DNA of 64,000 nucleotides from Burkholderiales bacterium (GCA_026416295.1 JAOAFL010000058.1:1-64000), one strand, 5' to 3'. Shown: positions 36,148 through 45,536, numbered from the stretch's first letter. A program made the numbers and translations. Notes: a model not told the origin generated them from the letters alone.

Positions 36148-37122
36148 TTACCTCGCGAGCGCCGCCATCTGCGCGTTCAGCTCCGCGAGCCGCCGGTCGA
36201 TCTCCGCGACCCGCGCCTGTTTCTCGGCGGCCGGCAGGCGCTCGTCGCGCTCGAGCGCGAGCTTCTGGCGAAACAGCTCGAGCTGCCGGATCGGCAGCAG
36301 CTGGTTGTTGTCGGAGGCCTTGAAGCCGGCGATGCCGATCCTGCGCAGCGCCTCGCGTTCGCGCTCGTTCTTGCCGTAGTTGACGAAGAACGCGCGGATT
36401 TTCTCCTTGAGCTGCGGATCGAGGTCGCGGCGCCAGACCATGGGATCGGAGGGAATGAGCGGCGACTTCCAGATGATGCGCAGCTCCTTGGCGCGCTCCG
36501 GGTAGCGGCGCGCGAATTTCTCGTAGCTCTCGTTGTTGCCGGTCGCGACGTCCACCTGGCGCATCGCCACGGCCATCATGTTCGTTTCGTGGTTCGCCTG
36601 GCGCATCGCCTTGAACGAGGTCTTGGGATCCAGGCCGTTCAGCGCCATCGCGTAGTAGCCGGGCACGAGGTAGCCGGAGGTCGAGTTCGAATCGCCGAAG
36701 CCGAGGACGATGTTCTTCGCGTTCTTCTTCACGTCCTCGAGCGAGTGATAGGGGCTGTCGCGATGCGCGAACAGGTACGACCAGTAGCCGGGCGCGCCGC
36801 CTTCGGCGATCTGCTGCGCGAACACCTCGCCGAAGGCGCGGTCGACCGCCTCCATGCCGGATTTGTTGCCGTGCCAGGCGATCTGCACCTTGCCGAAGCG
36901 CATCGCCTCGATGATCCCGCCGTAGTCCGGCGCGAAAAACGCGTTCACGCGGATGCCGAGGTGCTTCTGAAGGTCCTCGAGCAGCACCGCCCAGTCCTGC
37001 TTGAGCGCCTGGGTGGATTCGGTGGAGATGATGCCGAAGTTGATCTCGGCGGGCGTCTGGGCCGACGCCGGCGCGGCGAGCGCCGCGGCGGCGGCGAGCC
37101 CCGCGAGCAGTCGTCTGATCAT
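36148..37122 (-). CDS. phnD: Phosphonate-binding protein PhnD
   Basis: A 324-residue exported binding protein: signal peptide through PASAQ, then [20 protein letters not shown]. The ligand motif [35 protein letters not shown] and [20 protein letters not shown] follow the PhnD pattern. Its tail is Glu/Arg-rich ([18 protein letters not shown]) and probably coiled coil. It delivers phosphonates to PhnE. Confidence 0.94.
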   Translation of the reverse strand: MIRRLLAGLAAAAALAAPASAQTPAEINFGIISTESTQALKQDWAVLLEDLQKHLGIRVNAFFAPDYGGIIEAMRFGKVQIAWHGNKSGMEAVDRAFGEVFAQQIAEGGAPGYWSYLFAHRDSPYHSLEDVKKNAKNIVLGFGDSNSTSGYLVPGYYAMALNGLDPKTSFKAMRQANHETNMMAVAMRQVDVATGNNESYEKFARRYPERAKELRIIWKSPLIPSDPMVWRRDLDPQLKEKIRAFFVNYGKNEREREALRRIGIAGFKASDNNQLLPIRQLELFRQKLALERDERLPAAEKQARVAEIDRRLAELNAQMAALAR

Positions 37123-37158
37123 CGAACGCTCCTTCTGCGCAACCGCGGGCGGCGTCGT

Positions 37159-38013
37159 TCAGGCGGCGAGCGCCGCCCGTCTTGCGTCCCGCGCGCCGGC
37201 CGCCTGCTCGCGGCGCTCGGGAAGAGGAATCCAGTCCGGCAGCCCGAGGATCTCGTCGGCCTCGGCACCGTAGAGGCGCCTCAGCGTCTCGCCGTCGAGC
37301 GCCGCCGACGGCCCGTCGTAGACCACGCGGCCCGCGGCGAGCGCGACCACCCGCGCGCAGTAGCGCAGCGCCACATGCACCTGGTGCAGCGACACGAGCA
37401 CGGTGCAACCGTCCTCGCGGTTGATCGCGGCGAGGATCTCCATCACCCGGCGCGCGGATTCCGGATCGAGCGAGGCGATCGGCTCGTCGGCGAGCACGAC
37501 GCGCGCGCCCTGCACCAGCGCGCGCGCGATTGCCGCGCGCTGCTGCTGGCCGCCCGAGAGGGTCGAGGCGCGCTGCGCGGCGAACTCGGCGATGCCGACG
37601 CGCGCGAGCGCCTCGTAGCCGAGACGCACGTCCTCGCGGCGAAAGAGCCGCGGCAGCGTGCGCCAGAGCGGCGTGCGGTGCAGCGTGCCGGTCATGACGT
37701 TGACGATGAGCGGCAGCCGCCCCACCAGGTTGAACTGCTGGAAGACGAAGCCGATGCCGGCGCGCACCTCGCGGATGTCGGCGGCAAGGCGTCCGGCGCG
37801 CTGAACGAGCCGGCCATGGACGCGGATTTCGCCCGAGCCGCGGTCGGCGACCGCGAGCCCGGCGATGTGGCGCAGCAGCGTGCTCTTTCCGGAGCCCGAG
37901 GCGCCGATCAGCGCCACCATCTCGCCGGGCCGGATGTCGAGCGAGACGTCGTCGAGCGCGCGGCGCGCGCCGAAGGTCTTCGTCAGATGCGCGATGCCGA
38001 TGGCGGGCGTCAT
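37159..38013 (-). CDS. phnC: Phosphonate ABC transporter ATP-binding protein PhnC
   Basis: A 284-residue ATPase with Walker [18 protein letters not shown], signature [15 protein letters not shown], Walker [19 protein letters not shown] and the His-switch [34 protein letters not shown] is a PhnC-family feature. The Met at 38013 is used, and longer frames upstream are shadows. A three-unit Pho box lies 41 bases upstream. It starts the phnCDE-phnZ group. Confidence 0.95.
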   Translation of the reverse strand: MTPAIGIAHLTKTFGARRALDDVSLDIRPGEMVALIGASGSGKSTLLRHIAGLAVADRGSGEIRVHGRLVQRAGRLAADIREVRAGIGFVFQQFNLVGRLPLIVNVMTGTLHRTPLWRTLPRLFRREDVRLGYEALARVGIAEFAAQRASTLSGGQQQRAAIARALVQGARVVLADEPIASLDPESARRVMEILAAINREDGCTVLVSLHQVHVALRYCARVVALAAGRVVYDGPSAALDGETLRRLYGAEADEILGLPDWIPLPERREQAAGARDARRAALAA

Positions 38014-38053
38014 GGTGCGAGATCGCGTGCGGCCGCGAGTCTGGACCGGCGAG

Positions 38054-38082
38054 GTGACAGGCGATTGACGGCTCGGTGACGG
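38054..38082 (-). promoter_or_regulatory. Pho box upstream of phnC
   Basis: Three 7-base units on the complementary strand (GTGACAG, TTGACGG, GTGACGG as read on +) start 11 bases apart. Read toward phnC they approximate CTGTCAC repeats, the PhoB consensus. The site lies between the phnM stop and the phnC start, so phnCDE can start its own transcript. Confidence 0.75.
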
Positions 38083-38096
38083 AATCGCGTCGCGCC

Positions 38097-39236
38097 TCAG
38101 GCGACCCGCACGCCCTCGCGCCAGACGGCACGCACGACCGGCTGCTCGCCCGCAAGGCGCACCTGCACGAGGTCGGCGCGCAAGCCCGGCGCGATCGCGC
38201 CGCGGTCCTCGAGCCCCGCCGCGCGCGCCGGCTGCAGGCTCACCGTCGCCACCGCCTGCGCGAGCGTGAATCCGGCCTGCGCGACCAGGCGGAACGCGCC
38301 CGCGAGCAGGCTCGCCGGCACGTAGTCCGAAGACAGCGCGTCGAGCAAGCCGGCGCGCGCGAGATCGAGCACGGCGACGTTGCCCGAGTGCGAGCCGCCG
38401 CGCACGAGGTTCGGCGCGCCGGCGACGATCGTCATCGCGCGGCCGCGCGCCGCGCGCGCCGCCTCGAGCCGCGTCGGGAATTCGGCGATGGTGGCGCCGT
38501 CGGCGTGCGCCTCGGCGACGTGCTCGGGCCGCGTGTCGTCGTGACTCGCGAGCGGGATCGCGCGCGCTCGCGCCCAGTCGCAGAAGAAACGCCGGTTGGG
38601 CGCCGCGTGGCGCGCCTGCAGCTCGCGCGCCTCGGCGAGCATGCGCGCGAACTTCGCCTCCGACCAGCCTTTCTTTCCGCAGTAGTAGACCCGCGCCTGC
38701 TCGACGTCCTCCCACTGGCGCTGGCCCGGGGTGTGGTCCATGAGCGAGACCAGCCCGACGAGCGGATGCTCGGCGAACGGCGCGAACAGCTCGCGCGCGT
38801 TCGGCGCCGGAAGCTCGATGCGCGCGTGCACGCGGTGCTCGGCGCGCAGCAGCCCCTCGCGTGCGGCGCGCGCGATCGCCGCGAGCGCCGGCGCCATGTC
38901 CTGCCCGCGCACCGCCTCCGGGTCGGCGTCGCCCACGCCGAGCGCGTCGAACACCGTGGTGATGCCCGCAGCCGCCACCTCGGCGTCGTGCGCGAGCAGC
39001 GCCGGCAACGCCGGCCAGTGCACTTTCGGCCGCGGCATCAGGTGGCGCTCGAAGTTGTCGGTGTGCAGCTCGACCAGCCCCGGCAGCAGGAAGTCGCCCT
39101 CCAGGTCGGCGCCGACCAGCCCTGCGCCCGGGTCGACCGCCACGATGCGCCCCTCGCGCACCGCGACCGAGGCGCGAACGACCTCGCCCTCGGTCACCAC
39201 GCGGGCGTTGCGCAGCGCGAGCGCCGCGCCGCTCAT
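38097..39236 (-). CDS. phnM: PhnM, alpha-D-ribose 1-methylphosphonate 5-triphosphate diphosphatase
   Basis: A 379-residue amidohydrolase-fold protein. [20 protein letters not shown] holds the metal-binding His pair, with [24 protein letters not shown] and [20 protein letters not shown] as later motifs. It removes pyrophosphate from the C-P lyase intermediate. The start overlaps the phnL stop (ATGA). It is the last gene of the phnGHIJKLM set. Confidence 0.95.
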   Translation of the reverse strand: MSGAALALRNARVVTEGEVVRASVAVREGRIVAVDPGAGLVGADLEGDFLLPGLVELHTDNFERHLMPRPKVHWPALPALLAHDAEVAAAGITTVFDALGVGDADPEAVRGQDMAPALAAIARAAREGLLRAEHRVHARIELPAPNARELFAPFAEHPLVGLVSLMDHTPGQRQWEDVEQARVYYCGKKGWSEAKFARMLAEARELQARHAAPNRRFFCDWARARAIPLASHDDTRPEHVAEAHADGATIAEFPTRLEAARAARGRAMTIVAGAPNLVRGGSHSGNVAVLDLARAGLLDALSSDYVPASLLAGAFRLVAQAGFTLAQAVATVSLQPARAAGLEDRGAIAPGLRADLVQVRLAGEQPVVRAVWREGVRVA

Positions 39237-39925
39237 CGCCCGCGCTCCAGGTCGAAGACGCGGGTCGCGACCGCGTCGCGCACCCGCGCGTCGTGAAAGA
39301 TGCCGACGATCGCGGCGCCGGCGCGCCGCAGCTCGCCGATCAGCGCGACGACGGTCGCGCGGTTGTCGGCATCGAGCGCGGCGGTCGGCTCGTCGAGCAG
39401 CAGCACCGGCCGCGGCTCGAGCAGCGCGCGCGCGATGTTGACCCGCTGCTGCTCGCCGCCGGAAAAGGTCGCCGGCGGCACCTCCCACAGGCGCATCGGC
39501 ACCCGCAGGCGAAGCAGCAGCTGCCCCGCGGCGCGGCGCGCTGCGGCGAGCGCCTCGGCGCTCTCGCCGCAGCGCTCGATGAGCGGCTCGGCGACCACGT
39601 CGAGGGCGGGCACACGCGGGACCGCGCGCAGGAACTGGCTGACGTAGCCGAGCGCCTCGCGCCGCAGCGCAAGGAGCTCGCGCGGCGGCGCGCCGACCAC
39701 CTCGCGGCCGAGCACGCGGATCGAGCCGGCGTTCGCGCGGTAGGTGCCGTAGATGCATTTGAGCAGCGTGCTCTTGCCGGAACCGGAACGCCCTTCGAGC
39801 GCGACGCATTCGCCCGCGCGCACCTCGAGCGTAACGTCCCGCAGCACGCGCAGCTCGACCCCGCCCTGCGCGTGCAGGACGAACGACTTGCACAACCCCC
39901 GGATCGCGAGCGCGGGCTCGTTCAT
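39233..39925 (-). CDS. phnL: PhnL, C-P lyase ABC-type protein
   Basis: A 230-residue ABC protein: Walker [21 protein letters not shown], then [20 protein letters not shown], signature [18 protein letters not shown] and Walker [14 protein letters not shown]. It ends [19 protein letters not shown], which fits PhnL. PhnL works with the PhnGHIJ core and PhnK, not as a transporter. It overlaps phnK upstream and phnM downstream. Confidence 0.94.
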   Translation of the reverse strand: MNEPALAIRGLCKSFVLHAQGGVELRVLRDVTLEVRAGECVALEGRSGSGKSTLLKCIYGTYRANAGSIRVLGREVVGAPPRELLALRREALGYVSQFLRAVPRVPALDVVAEPLIERCGESAEALAAARRAAGQLLLRLRVPMRLWEVPPATFSGGEQQRVNIARALLEPRPVLLLDEPTAALDADNRATVVALIGELRRAGAAIVGIFHDARVRDAVATRVFDLERGR

Positions 39926-40698
39926 GGCGCGAGCGCCGAGGCGACGAGCTGCTGGGTGTACGGGTGATGCGGATCGTCGAGCACCTGATCGGTGAGGCCG
40001 GTCTCGACCACGCGCCCGTCCTTCAGCACCATCATGCGGTGCGCGAGCAGCCGCGCGACGCCGAGGTCGTGGGTGACGACGATCGCCGCGAGCGACAGGC
40101 GCCGCACGAGGCCGCGCAGAAGGTCGACGAGCCGCGCCTGCACCGAGACGTCGAGTCCGCTCGTCGGCTCGTCCATGAAGACGAGCCGCGGGCGCGTGAC
40201 CAGGTTGCGCGCGATCTGCAGCCGCTGGCGCATGCCGCCGGAGAACGCGAGCGGCGACTCGTCGAGCCGCGCCGCGTCCATCTCGACCTGCGCGAGCCAG
40301 TGCGCCGCCTGCGCGCGGATCCAGCCGTAGCGCCGCGCCCCCAGCGCCATCAGCCGCTCGCCGATGTTGGCGCCCGCCGAGACGGTCATGCGCAGCCCGT
40401 CCTCCGGCCGCTGGTGCACGAACCCCCAGTCGGTGCGCTCGAGCAGCCGGCGCGCCGCCTCCGACATCGCGTGCACGTCGCGCCAGCCCTCGTGACGCGT
40501 GCGGAACTCGACCGTGCCGGCGTCCGGCGCCATCCGGCCCGCGAGGCAGGCGAGCAGCGTGCTCTTTCCCGAGCCCGATTCGCCGACCACCGCGAGCACT
40601 TCGCCCTCCCACAGCTCGAGCGAGACCTCGGCAAGCGCGAGCCGCGCGCCGAAGCGCTTGGCGAGCCCTGCGGCGCGCAGGATCGGCGCCTCGCTCAC
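39922..40698 (-). CDS. phnK: PhnK, C-P lyase ABC-type protein
   Basis: A 258-residue ABC protein resembling dipeptide-transporter ATPases: [60 protein letters not shown], then VVETGLTDQVLDDPHHPYTQ. PhnK docks on the PhnJ surface of the core complex. The GTG at 40698 (VSEAPILRAAGLAKRF) is chosen because it overlaps the phnJ stop; the ORF-track Met is upstream inside phnJ. Confidence 0.94.
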   Translation of the reverse strand: MSEAPILRAAGLAKRFGARLALAEVSLELWEGEVLAVVGESGSGKSTLLACLAGRMAPDAGTVEFRTRHEGWRDVHAMSEAARRLLERTDWGFVHQRPEDGLRMTVSAGANIGERLMALGARRYGWIRAQAAHWLAQVEMDAARLDESPLAFSGGMRQRLQIARNLVTRPRLVFMDEPTSGLDVSVQARLVDLLRGLVRRLSLAAIVVTHDLGVARLLAHRMMVLKDGRVVETGLTDQVLDDPHHPYTQQLVASALAP

Positions 40699-41579
40699 CG
40701 CGCGTCTGCGCGCGCGCGCCGCGCGGCGCACCAGTCGGTGTCCGAGCACACATACAGCCGCCCGCCGCGGTCGTCGGTCACCACCTCGTCGAGGAAGCTC
40801 TCGCGCGAGCCGCACAGCGCGCACGCCGCCTGCCAGCGCTGCACCTCGAACGGATGGTCCTCGAAGCCGAGGCTCTCGACGCGCGTGTAGGGCGGCACCG
40901 CGTAGATGCGCTTTTCGCGCCCGGCGCCGAACAGCATCAGCGCCGGCGACATGTGCAGCTTCGGATTGTCGAACTTCGGGATCGGCGAGGGCGCCATCAG
41001 GTAGCGGCCGTTCACGATCACCGGATAGTCGTACGCGGTGACGATGCGGCCGTAGCGCGCGATGTCCTCGTACAGCTTGACGTGCATCAGCCCGTAGTCG
41101 GCGAGCGCGTGCATGCGCCGCGTCTCGGACTCGCGCGGCTCGAGCCGCTGCATCGGCTCGGGCACCGGCACCTGAAAGACGACGATCTGACCCTCGGCGA
41201 GCGGCGTCTCCGGGATGCGGTGGCGCGTCTGGATCACGGTCGCGTGGGCGGTGCGCTCGGTGGTCGCGATGCCCGCGGTGCGCTCGAAAAAGCGCCGGAT
41301 GTTCACCGCGTTCACGGTGTCGTCGGCGCCCTGGTCGATCACCTTGAGCACGTCCTGCGGGCCGATCACGGCGGCGGTCACCTGCATGCCGCCGGTGCCC
41401 CAGCCCCAGGGCAGCGGCATCTCGCGCGCGGCGAACGGCACCTGGTAGCCCGGGATCGCGACCGCCTTCAGGATCGCGCGCCGGATCATGCGCTTGGTGC
41501 GCTCGTCGAGGTACGCGAAGTTGTAGCGCGCCCGCTCGCCGGCGGCGCGCACCGCGGCAAGCGCTGCGCGCGCGCTCAT
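40695..41579 (-). CDS. phnJ: PhnJ, C-P lyase radical SAM subunit
   Basis: A 294-residue protein with the C-P lyase iron-sulfur motif CX2CX21CX5C intact (CALC ... CSDTDWC). The glycine loop GYQVPFAAREMPLPWGWGTG and ADDTVNAVNIRRFF are PhnJ signatures. It cleaves the C-P bond of ribose 1-phosphonate 5-phosphate by radical chemistry. Start and stop both overlap neighbours by four bases. The ORF-track frame of 795 residues includes 500 shadow residues from phnI. Confidence 0.97.
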   Translation of the reverse strand: MSARAALAAVRAAGERARYNFAYLDERTKRMIRRAILKAVAIPGYQVPFAAREMPLPWGWGTGGMQVTAAVIGPQDVLKVIDQGADDTVNAVNIRRFFERTAGIATTERTAHATVIQTRHRIPETPLAEGQIVVFQVPVPEPMQRLEPRESETRRMHALADYGLMHVKLYEDIARYGRIVTAYDYPVIVNGRYLMAPSPIPKFDNPKLHMSPALMLFGAGREKRIYAVPPYTRVESLGFEDHPFEVQRWQAACALCGSRESFLDEVVTDDRGGRLYVCSDTDWCAARRARADAR

Positions 41580-42652
41580 GCCGGCGGCTCTCCGGCCTGC
41601 GCGCGCAGGCGCCGCACGAGATCGAGCTCCGCCTGGAAGTCCACGTAATGCGGAAGCTTCAGGTGCTGCACGAACCCGGCGGCTTCCAGCGCGTCCGAGT
41701 GCGCGAGGACGAACTCTTCCATCTGCGCCGGCGCGCTCACCGGCTCGCCGAGCTCCGGCGCGCGCAGCGCGCGGTCGACGAGCGCCATCGCCATCGCCTT
41801 GCGCTCGCCGTGGCCGAAGGCGAGGCCGTAGCCGCGGGTGAACTGCGGCGGGCGCGTCCCGGAGCCCGCGAACTGGTTGATCATCTGGCACTCGGTCAGC
41901 TCCACCTCGCCGACGACGACCGGAAAGCCGAGCTCTTCGGGCACGAGCTCGACGTCGACGGTGCCGTAGCGCAGCTCGCCCGCGAACGGGTGCGTGTGCG
42001 CGTAGCCGCGCTGGGTCGAATAGCCGAGCGCGAGCAGAAACCCTTCGTCGGCGCGCGCGAGGTTCTGCAGCCGCGCGGCGCGCGGGGCGGGAAACAAAAG
42101 CGGCTCGCGCGTGAGATCCGGCGGCTCGCCCGCCCCGGGCGGTTCGGCCTCGGCCTCGACGAGGCCCTCGGCGGCGAGCAGCTCGAGCACGCTCGGGGCG
42201 GCTTCCGCGACGGCCGGCGCTTCCGGCGCAGGCGGCGGCGCCTCGGGCGCTTCGAGCGCGAAATCGAGCAGCCGCTGGCTGTAGTCGAACGTCGGGCCGA
42301 GGAGCTGGCCGCCCGGCAGGTCCTTGAACGCCGCCGAGATGCGGCGCGCAAGGCGCATGCGCGCGGTCTCGAGCGGCAGCGAGTAGCCGAGGCGCGGCAG
42401 CGTCGTGCGGAAGGCGCGCACGAGAAAGATCGCCTCCAGCGTGTCGCCGCGCGCCTGCTTGAGCGCGAGCGCCGCGAGGTCCGGGTCGTAGAGCGAGCCC
42501 TCGGCCATCACGCGGTCGACCGCGAGCCGCAGCTGCTCGCGCACCTGCGCGACCGAGAGCTCCGGCACCGCCGGATCGCCGCGGCGCCGCTCGGCAAGGA
42601 GCGCGAGCGAATTCTCGATCGCGCGCTCGCCGCCCTTGACCGCGACGTACAC
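41576..42652 (-). CDS. phnI: PhnI, C-P lyase core subunit
   Basis: A 358-residue protein starting at GTG (VYVAVKGGERAIENSLALLA), with AVDRVMAEGSLYDPDLAALA, GYSTQRGYAHTHPFAGELRY and FQAELDLVRRLRAQ near the end. With PhnG, PhnH and PhnL, PhnI attaches the phosphonate to C1 of the ribose of ATP. An Ala/Pro/Glu-rich linker near residues 140-190 (PEAPPPAPEAPAVAEA) is longer than I expect. It starts 2 bases after the phnH stop. Confidence 0.95.
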   Translation of the reverse strand: MYVAVKGGERAIENSLALLAERRRGDPAVPELSVAQVREQLRLAVDRVMAEGSLYDPDLAALALKQARGDTLEAIFLVRAFRTTLPRLGYSLPLETARMRLARRISAAFKDLPGGQLLGPTFDYSQRLLDFALEAPEAPPPAPEAPAVAEAAPSVLELLAAEGLVEAEAEPPGAGEPPDLTREPLLFPAPRAARLQNLARADEGFLLALGYSTQRGYAHTHPFAGELRYGTVDVELVPEELGFPVVVGEVELTECQMINQFAGSGTRPPQFTRGYGLAFGHGERKAMAMALVDRALRAPELGEPVSAPAQMEEFVLAHSDALEAAGFVQHLKLPHYVDFQAELDLVRRLRAQAGEPPA

Positions 42653-42654
42653 GC

Positions 42655-43257
42655 TCAGCCCTCGATGCGCGTGGTGCGCGCGAGCGCGCACAGCCGCTCG
42701 CCGCAGGCGAGGTAGAGGTCCACGCCGCGCGGAAACGCGCGGTGGTTTTCGTCCCACTGGGCGAGAAAGCCGGCGTCGAGATCGGGCACCGCGATCCGGC
42801 GCTCGCCGCGTACCCCCGGGCCGGCGAGCCGCCAGCCGGCGCCCTCGGCGAGCGCGGAGACCTGCACGACGACGCTCGCCGAGCGCTCCGGGTGAAGGTC
42901 GGTCCCCCAGGCGAACGCCGCAAGCGGCGGAAGCTCGGCCGCCGAGGCGACGAGCGCGAAATCCGCCTCGGCGCAGTCGGCGACCAGCCGGCAGCCGGTG
43001 TGAAAGCGAAGGTTGGCCGCCGCCGCGCCGTCGCCGAACGAGGCCGACAGCCACAGCCGCGTGTCCGCATCGAGCAGCGCAAGGAGCAGCGTCTGCGCCG
43101 CCGGCGCGACGCCCGCGAGCGGCGCGGCCGGGCGCGCGACCGCGACGATCGTGCCCGGCTGCGCCAACGCCGAAAGCGCCGCCCGGAACGCGCGCTGGCT
43201 GTCGAGCACCGGATCGGCGAAGCCGGGCACGATCCGGTCGAGCGCCATCGCGCTCAC
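42655..43257 (-). CDS. phnH: PhnH, C-P lyase core subunit
   Basis: A 200-residue protein from GTG at 43257, which overlaps the phnG stop (GTGA); an ATG three codons on (MALDRIVPGFADPVLDSQRA) is the alternative. Family features: FRAALSALAQPGTIV, LLALLDADTRLWLS and FPRGVDLYLACGERLCALAR. PhnH is a structural subunit of the PhnGHIJ core. Confidence 0.93.
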   Translation of the reverse strand: MSAMALDRIVPGFADPVLDSQRAFRAALSALAQPGTIVAVARPAAPLAGVAPAAQTLLLALLDADTRLWLSASFGDGAAAANLRFHTGCRLVADCAEADFALVASAAELPPLAAFAWGTDLHPERSASVVVQVSALAEGAGWRLAGPGVRGERRIAVPDLDAGFLAQWDENHRAFPRGVDLYLACGERLCALARTTRIEG

Positions 43258-43736
43258 GTCGGCTCCCCCGGCGCGCGCGCGAGGGTGAAGAATTCGACGC
43301 GCGTCGCCTGCGCCTTGCGCGCCGCGCGCTCGGCCTCGGCGGCAAGGCGCGCCCGCAGCGGCTCGACGAGCCGCGCGCGCAGCGCCTCGCGCCGCTCGGC
43401 GCGCTGCAGCAGCGCGTCGGCGAGCGCCGCGAGCTCCGCCTTGCGCGCCGAGCGGCCCTGCACGTAGGCGATGCCCACCTCGCCCGAGTCGAGGCGCAGT
43501 GCGCAGCGCGTGATCGTCATTTCGCCGAGGTTGAAGCGCTCGCCGCTGCCGCCGGCGCGCGCACGCAACATCACGAGCCCGGTCTCCGGCGGCCGCAACC
43601 AGGTGCGCGCCGGAAGCGCACCGGCGAGCTGCTCGGTGCGCGCCCACTGTTCGAGAAACGCGAGCGGCGCGCGCGCGAGCAGGCCCATCCAGTCGCGGCG
43701 CGCCTCGCGCAGCGCTTCGTCAACCGCGTGCCACAT
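43254..43736 (-). CDS. phnG: PhnG, C-P lyase core subunit
   Basis: A 160-residue protein with RRDWMGLLARAPLAFLEQW at the N-terminus and the PhnG signature ERFNLGEMTITRCALRL, followed by VGIAYVQGRSARKAELAAL. It is the first gene of the C-P lyase operon. Only 9 bases separate its ATG from the ATG of phnN on the other strand, so its promoter must overlap the phnN coding region. Confidence 0.94.
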   Translation of the reverse strand: MWHAVDEALREARRDWMGLLARAPLAFLEQWARTEQLAGALPARTWLRPPETGLVMLRARAGGSGERFNLGEMTITRCALRLDSGEVGIAYVQGRSARKAELAALADALLQRAERREALRARLVEPLRARLAAEAERAARKAQATRVEFFTLARAPGEPT

Positions 43737-43745
43737 CGCGCGGGC

Positions 43746-44366
43746 ATGCTAGCGATCGTGCGTGACGCTTTTTTGAACGGCGCCGCCGACCGCGGCCGCC
43801 TGGTGTACCTCGTCGGCCCGTCGGGCGCGGGCAAGGACAGCCTGCTCGCGTGGGTGCGCGCGCAGCGCCCCGCGCGCGTTCGCGTCGCGCCGCGCGCGGT
43901 CACGCGCGCGACCGGCGGCGGCACCGACTTCGCGGTGAGCGAGGCGCGCTTCGCCGCGCTGCTTGCGCGCGGCGCGTTCGCGCTCTACTGGCGCGCCAAT
44001 GGCCTCGCCTACGGCGTGCCGCGCGCGATCGAGCGCTGGCTCGCAGCCGGCCTGACCGTCGTCGTGAACGGCTCGCGCGCGCACCTTGCGGAGGCGCGCC
44101 TGCGCTTTCCGGCGCTCGAGGCGGTGCACGTCACCGCGCCGAAACTCCTCCTCGCGCGGCGGCTCGCGCAGCGGGCGCGCGAGCCCGAGGCCGAGATCGT
44201 GCGGCGCCTTGCGCGCAACGACGACGCCTTCGCCGCCGTGCCGGAGGCCGCGCTCACGATCGTGAACGACGGGCCGCTCGCGCACGCCGGCCGGCAGCTG
44301 CTCGAGTTTGTCGAACCTCGCCCGGTGCCCGCGCACGAGCGTCCTGTCCCGTCAAGGAATCTCTGA
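43746..44366 (+). CDS. phnN: PhnN, ribose 1,5-bisphosphate phosphokinase
   Basis: A 206-residue guanylate-kinase-like protein with P-loop VYLVGPSGAGKDSLLAWVRA at about residue 19, APRAVTRATGGG and FALYWRANGLAYGVPR. PhnN makes PRPP from ribose 1,5-bisphosphate, the final step of the C-P lyase route. The ATG at 43746 gives an extra 15 N-terminal residues compared with the core domain, so a start at a downstream GTG is possible and would widen the gap to phnG. PhnP, the enzyme just before it in the pathway, is not in the window. Confidence 0.9.
   Translation: MLAIVRDAFLNGAADRGRLVYLVGPSGAGKDSLLAWVRAQRPARVRVAPRAVTRATGGGTDFAVSEARFAALLARGAFALYWRANGLAYGVPRAIERWLAAGLTVVVNGSRAHLAEARLRFPALEAVHVTAPKLLLARRLAQRAREPEAEIVRRLARNDDAFAAVPEAALTIVNDGPLAHAGRQLLEFVEPRPVPAHERPVPSRNL
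43762..43779 (-). promoter_or_regulatory. Weak Pho-box-like pair upstream of phnG, inside phnN
   Basis: GTGACGC and TTGAACG, 11 bases apart, in the same orientation as the phnC box. The match is poorer, and the site lies only 26 bases before the phnG ATG, which leaves little room for a -10 element. Treat as tentative. Confidence 0.3.
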
Positions 44367-44415
44367 ACACGCTCCCGTGAGTCGTCTCCGCGGCGTGAGC
44401 GTTTCGACGCGATAA

Positions 44416-44640
44416 CGGGTCGGCAACGGCGCCTCGACCGCAAGCTCTCGCGCTTGCGCCTGGGGCGAGTTTGCCGTCCACCGGGTGAAGCGCCTGTGGG
44501 GCTTCGCGAAGACCCGCGACCGGGAGCAGTTCTCCAGTCCCGAGGAGTGCCTCGCCGATTTCTCCGGTGCAGGCACGCTCGGCAAAGACCGGCGACAACC
44601 TCGCCCGGTGCTTTACGTCGTCGCCAAGGCGCCGGTCTGA
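44416..44640 (+). pseudogene. Possible C-terminal gene remnant between phnN and ptxA
   Basis: An open frame without any ATG follows a TAA and ends at TGA in antisense to the ptxA 3' end. It reads in part WGEFAVHRVKRLWGFAKTRD and ends RPVLYVVAKAPV, a closing strand pattern seen at the C-termini of some SAM-dependent methyltransferases. Amino-acid use is protein-like, unlike the Arg-rich shadow frames. It may be the tail of a deleted gene. The family is not established. Confidence 0.35.
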
Positions 44641-45449
44641 ATCGGTTCCGCCCGTTCGTCGAACGGTGCGTCCGCCCCGGTCGCGGCGGCATTGCCGTAG
44701 ATTCGGGCAAGCGCTGCCACGTCGAGCGCGCTCGCCGGCCCGTCGAAGACCACGGTACCGTTTGCGATTCCGACGATCCGGTCTGCGAACCGCCGCGCGA
44801 GCGGTACCTGATGCAGGCTGACGACCGCGGCGATGCCGCCGCTGCGACAGACCTCGCGCAGGAGGCTGAGGATATGCGCCGCGTTCGCCGGATCGAGGCT
44901 CGCCACGGGTTCGTCGGCGAGCATGATCTGCGGCTGCTGCGCGAGTGCTCGGGCGACGCCGACGCGCTGCTGTTGGCCGCCCGAGAGCTGATCGCACCGG
45001 CGCAGCGCGTGCTGGATCAGCCCGACGCGTTCCAGCGCTTCCAGCGCGATCTGCCGGTCCGCGCGCGGAAGCGGAAACAGCGTGCGCAGCCCCGAGTGGA
45101 ATCCGAGCCGCCCGGTGAGCACGTTGGCGAGCGCGGTGAGACGGCCGATCAGTTGGTGCTGCTGGAATACCATCGCGACCTGGCGGCGCAACGCCCGCCG
45201 CTGCTTGCGGTCGCGCGCGATTCCAAGGGACCGCATCCATACCTCGCCCTCGGTGGGTTCGACCAAACCGTTCAGGGTGCGGAGCAGCGTAGACTTGCCG
45301 GCTCCCGACGGCCCGAGGAGCACGACGAACTCCCCGGGGGCGATGCGCAGATGCGTCGGATGCAGCGCGCGCAAGCCGCCGCCGTACACGACCCCGATCC
45401 CGCGCGCCTCGAGCAGCGGACTCGTCGGGTGCGTCGCGCTCGTCGCCAT
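44613..45449 (-). CDS. ptxA: Phosphite ABC transporter ATP-binding protein PtxA
   Basis: A 278-residue PhnC-family ATPase: [80 protein letters not shown] and VVSLHQVPLARRFADRIVGI. Proximity to ptxD, ptxC and ptxB makes phosphite the likely substrate. It reads away from ptxD, and each has its own Pho-box pair in the 182-base gap. Confidence 0.88.
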   Translation of the reverse strand: MATSATHPTSPLLEARGIGVVYGGGLRALHPTHLRIAPGEFVVLLGPSGAGKSTLLRTLNGLVEPTEGEVWMRSLGIARDRKQRRALRRQVAMVFQQHQLIGRLTALANVLTGRLGFHSGLRTLFPLPRADRQIALEALERVGLIQHALRRCDQLSGGQQQRVGVARALAQQPQIMLADEPVASLDPANAAHILSLLREVCRSGGIAAVVSLHQVPLARRFADRIVGIANGTVVFDGPASALDVAALARIYGNAAATGADAPFDERAEPIQTGALATT

Positions 45450-45505
45450 CGCGTATCGCCGTTCCTTGCGCCCAAGGGCAAATGCGTCGAGAGTACCCGC
45501 GCCCG

Positions 45506-45523
45506 ATGACGGCCGAATGACGT
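45506..45523 (-). promoter_or_regulatory. Pho-box pair for ptxA
   Basis: ATGACGG and ATGACGT on the plus strand start 11 bases apart; read toward ptxA they are ACGTCAT and CCGTCAT, near the PhoB unit CTGTCAT. The nearest unit is 57 bases from the ptxA ATG. Confidence 0.6.
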
Positions 45524-45536
45524 CGTCGGACTCGTC

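Noticed and set aside
36140-38155. 671-residue minus-strand ORF over phnD and phnC
   Set aside because: It is an out-of-frame shadow; phnC and phnD occupy the other frames with full motifs.
40695-43082. 795-residue ORF suggesting a PhnI-PhnJ-like giant fusion
   Set aside because: The extra 500 residues are out of frame with phnI/phnH; phnJ has its own ATG overlapping the phnI stop.
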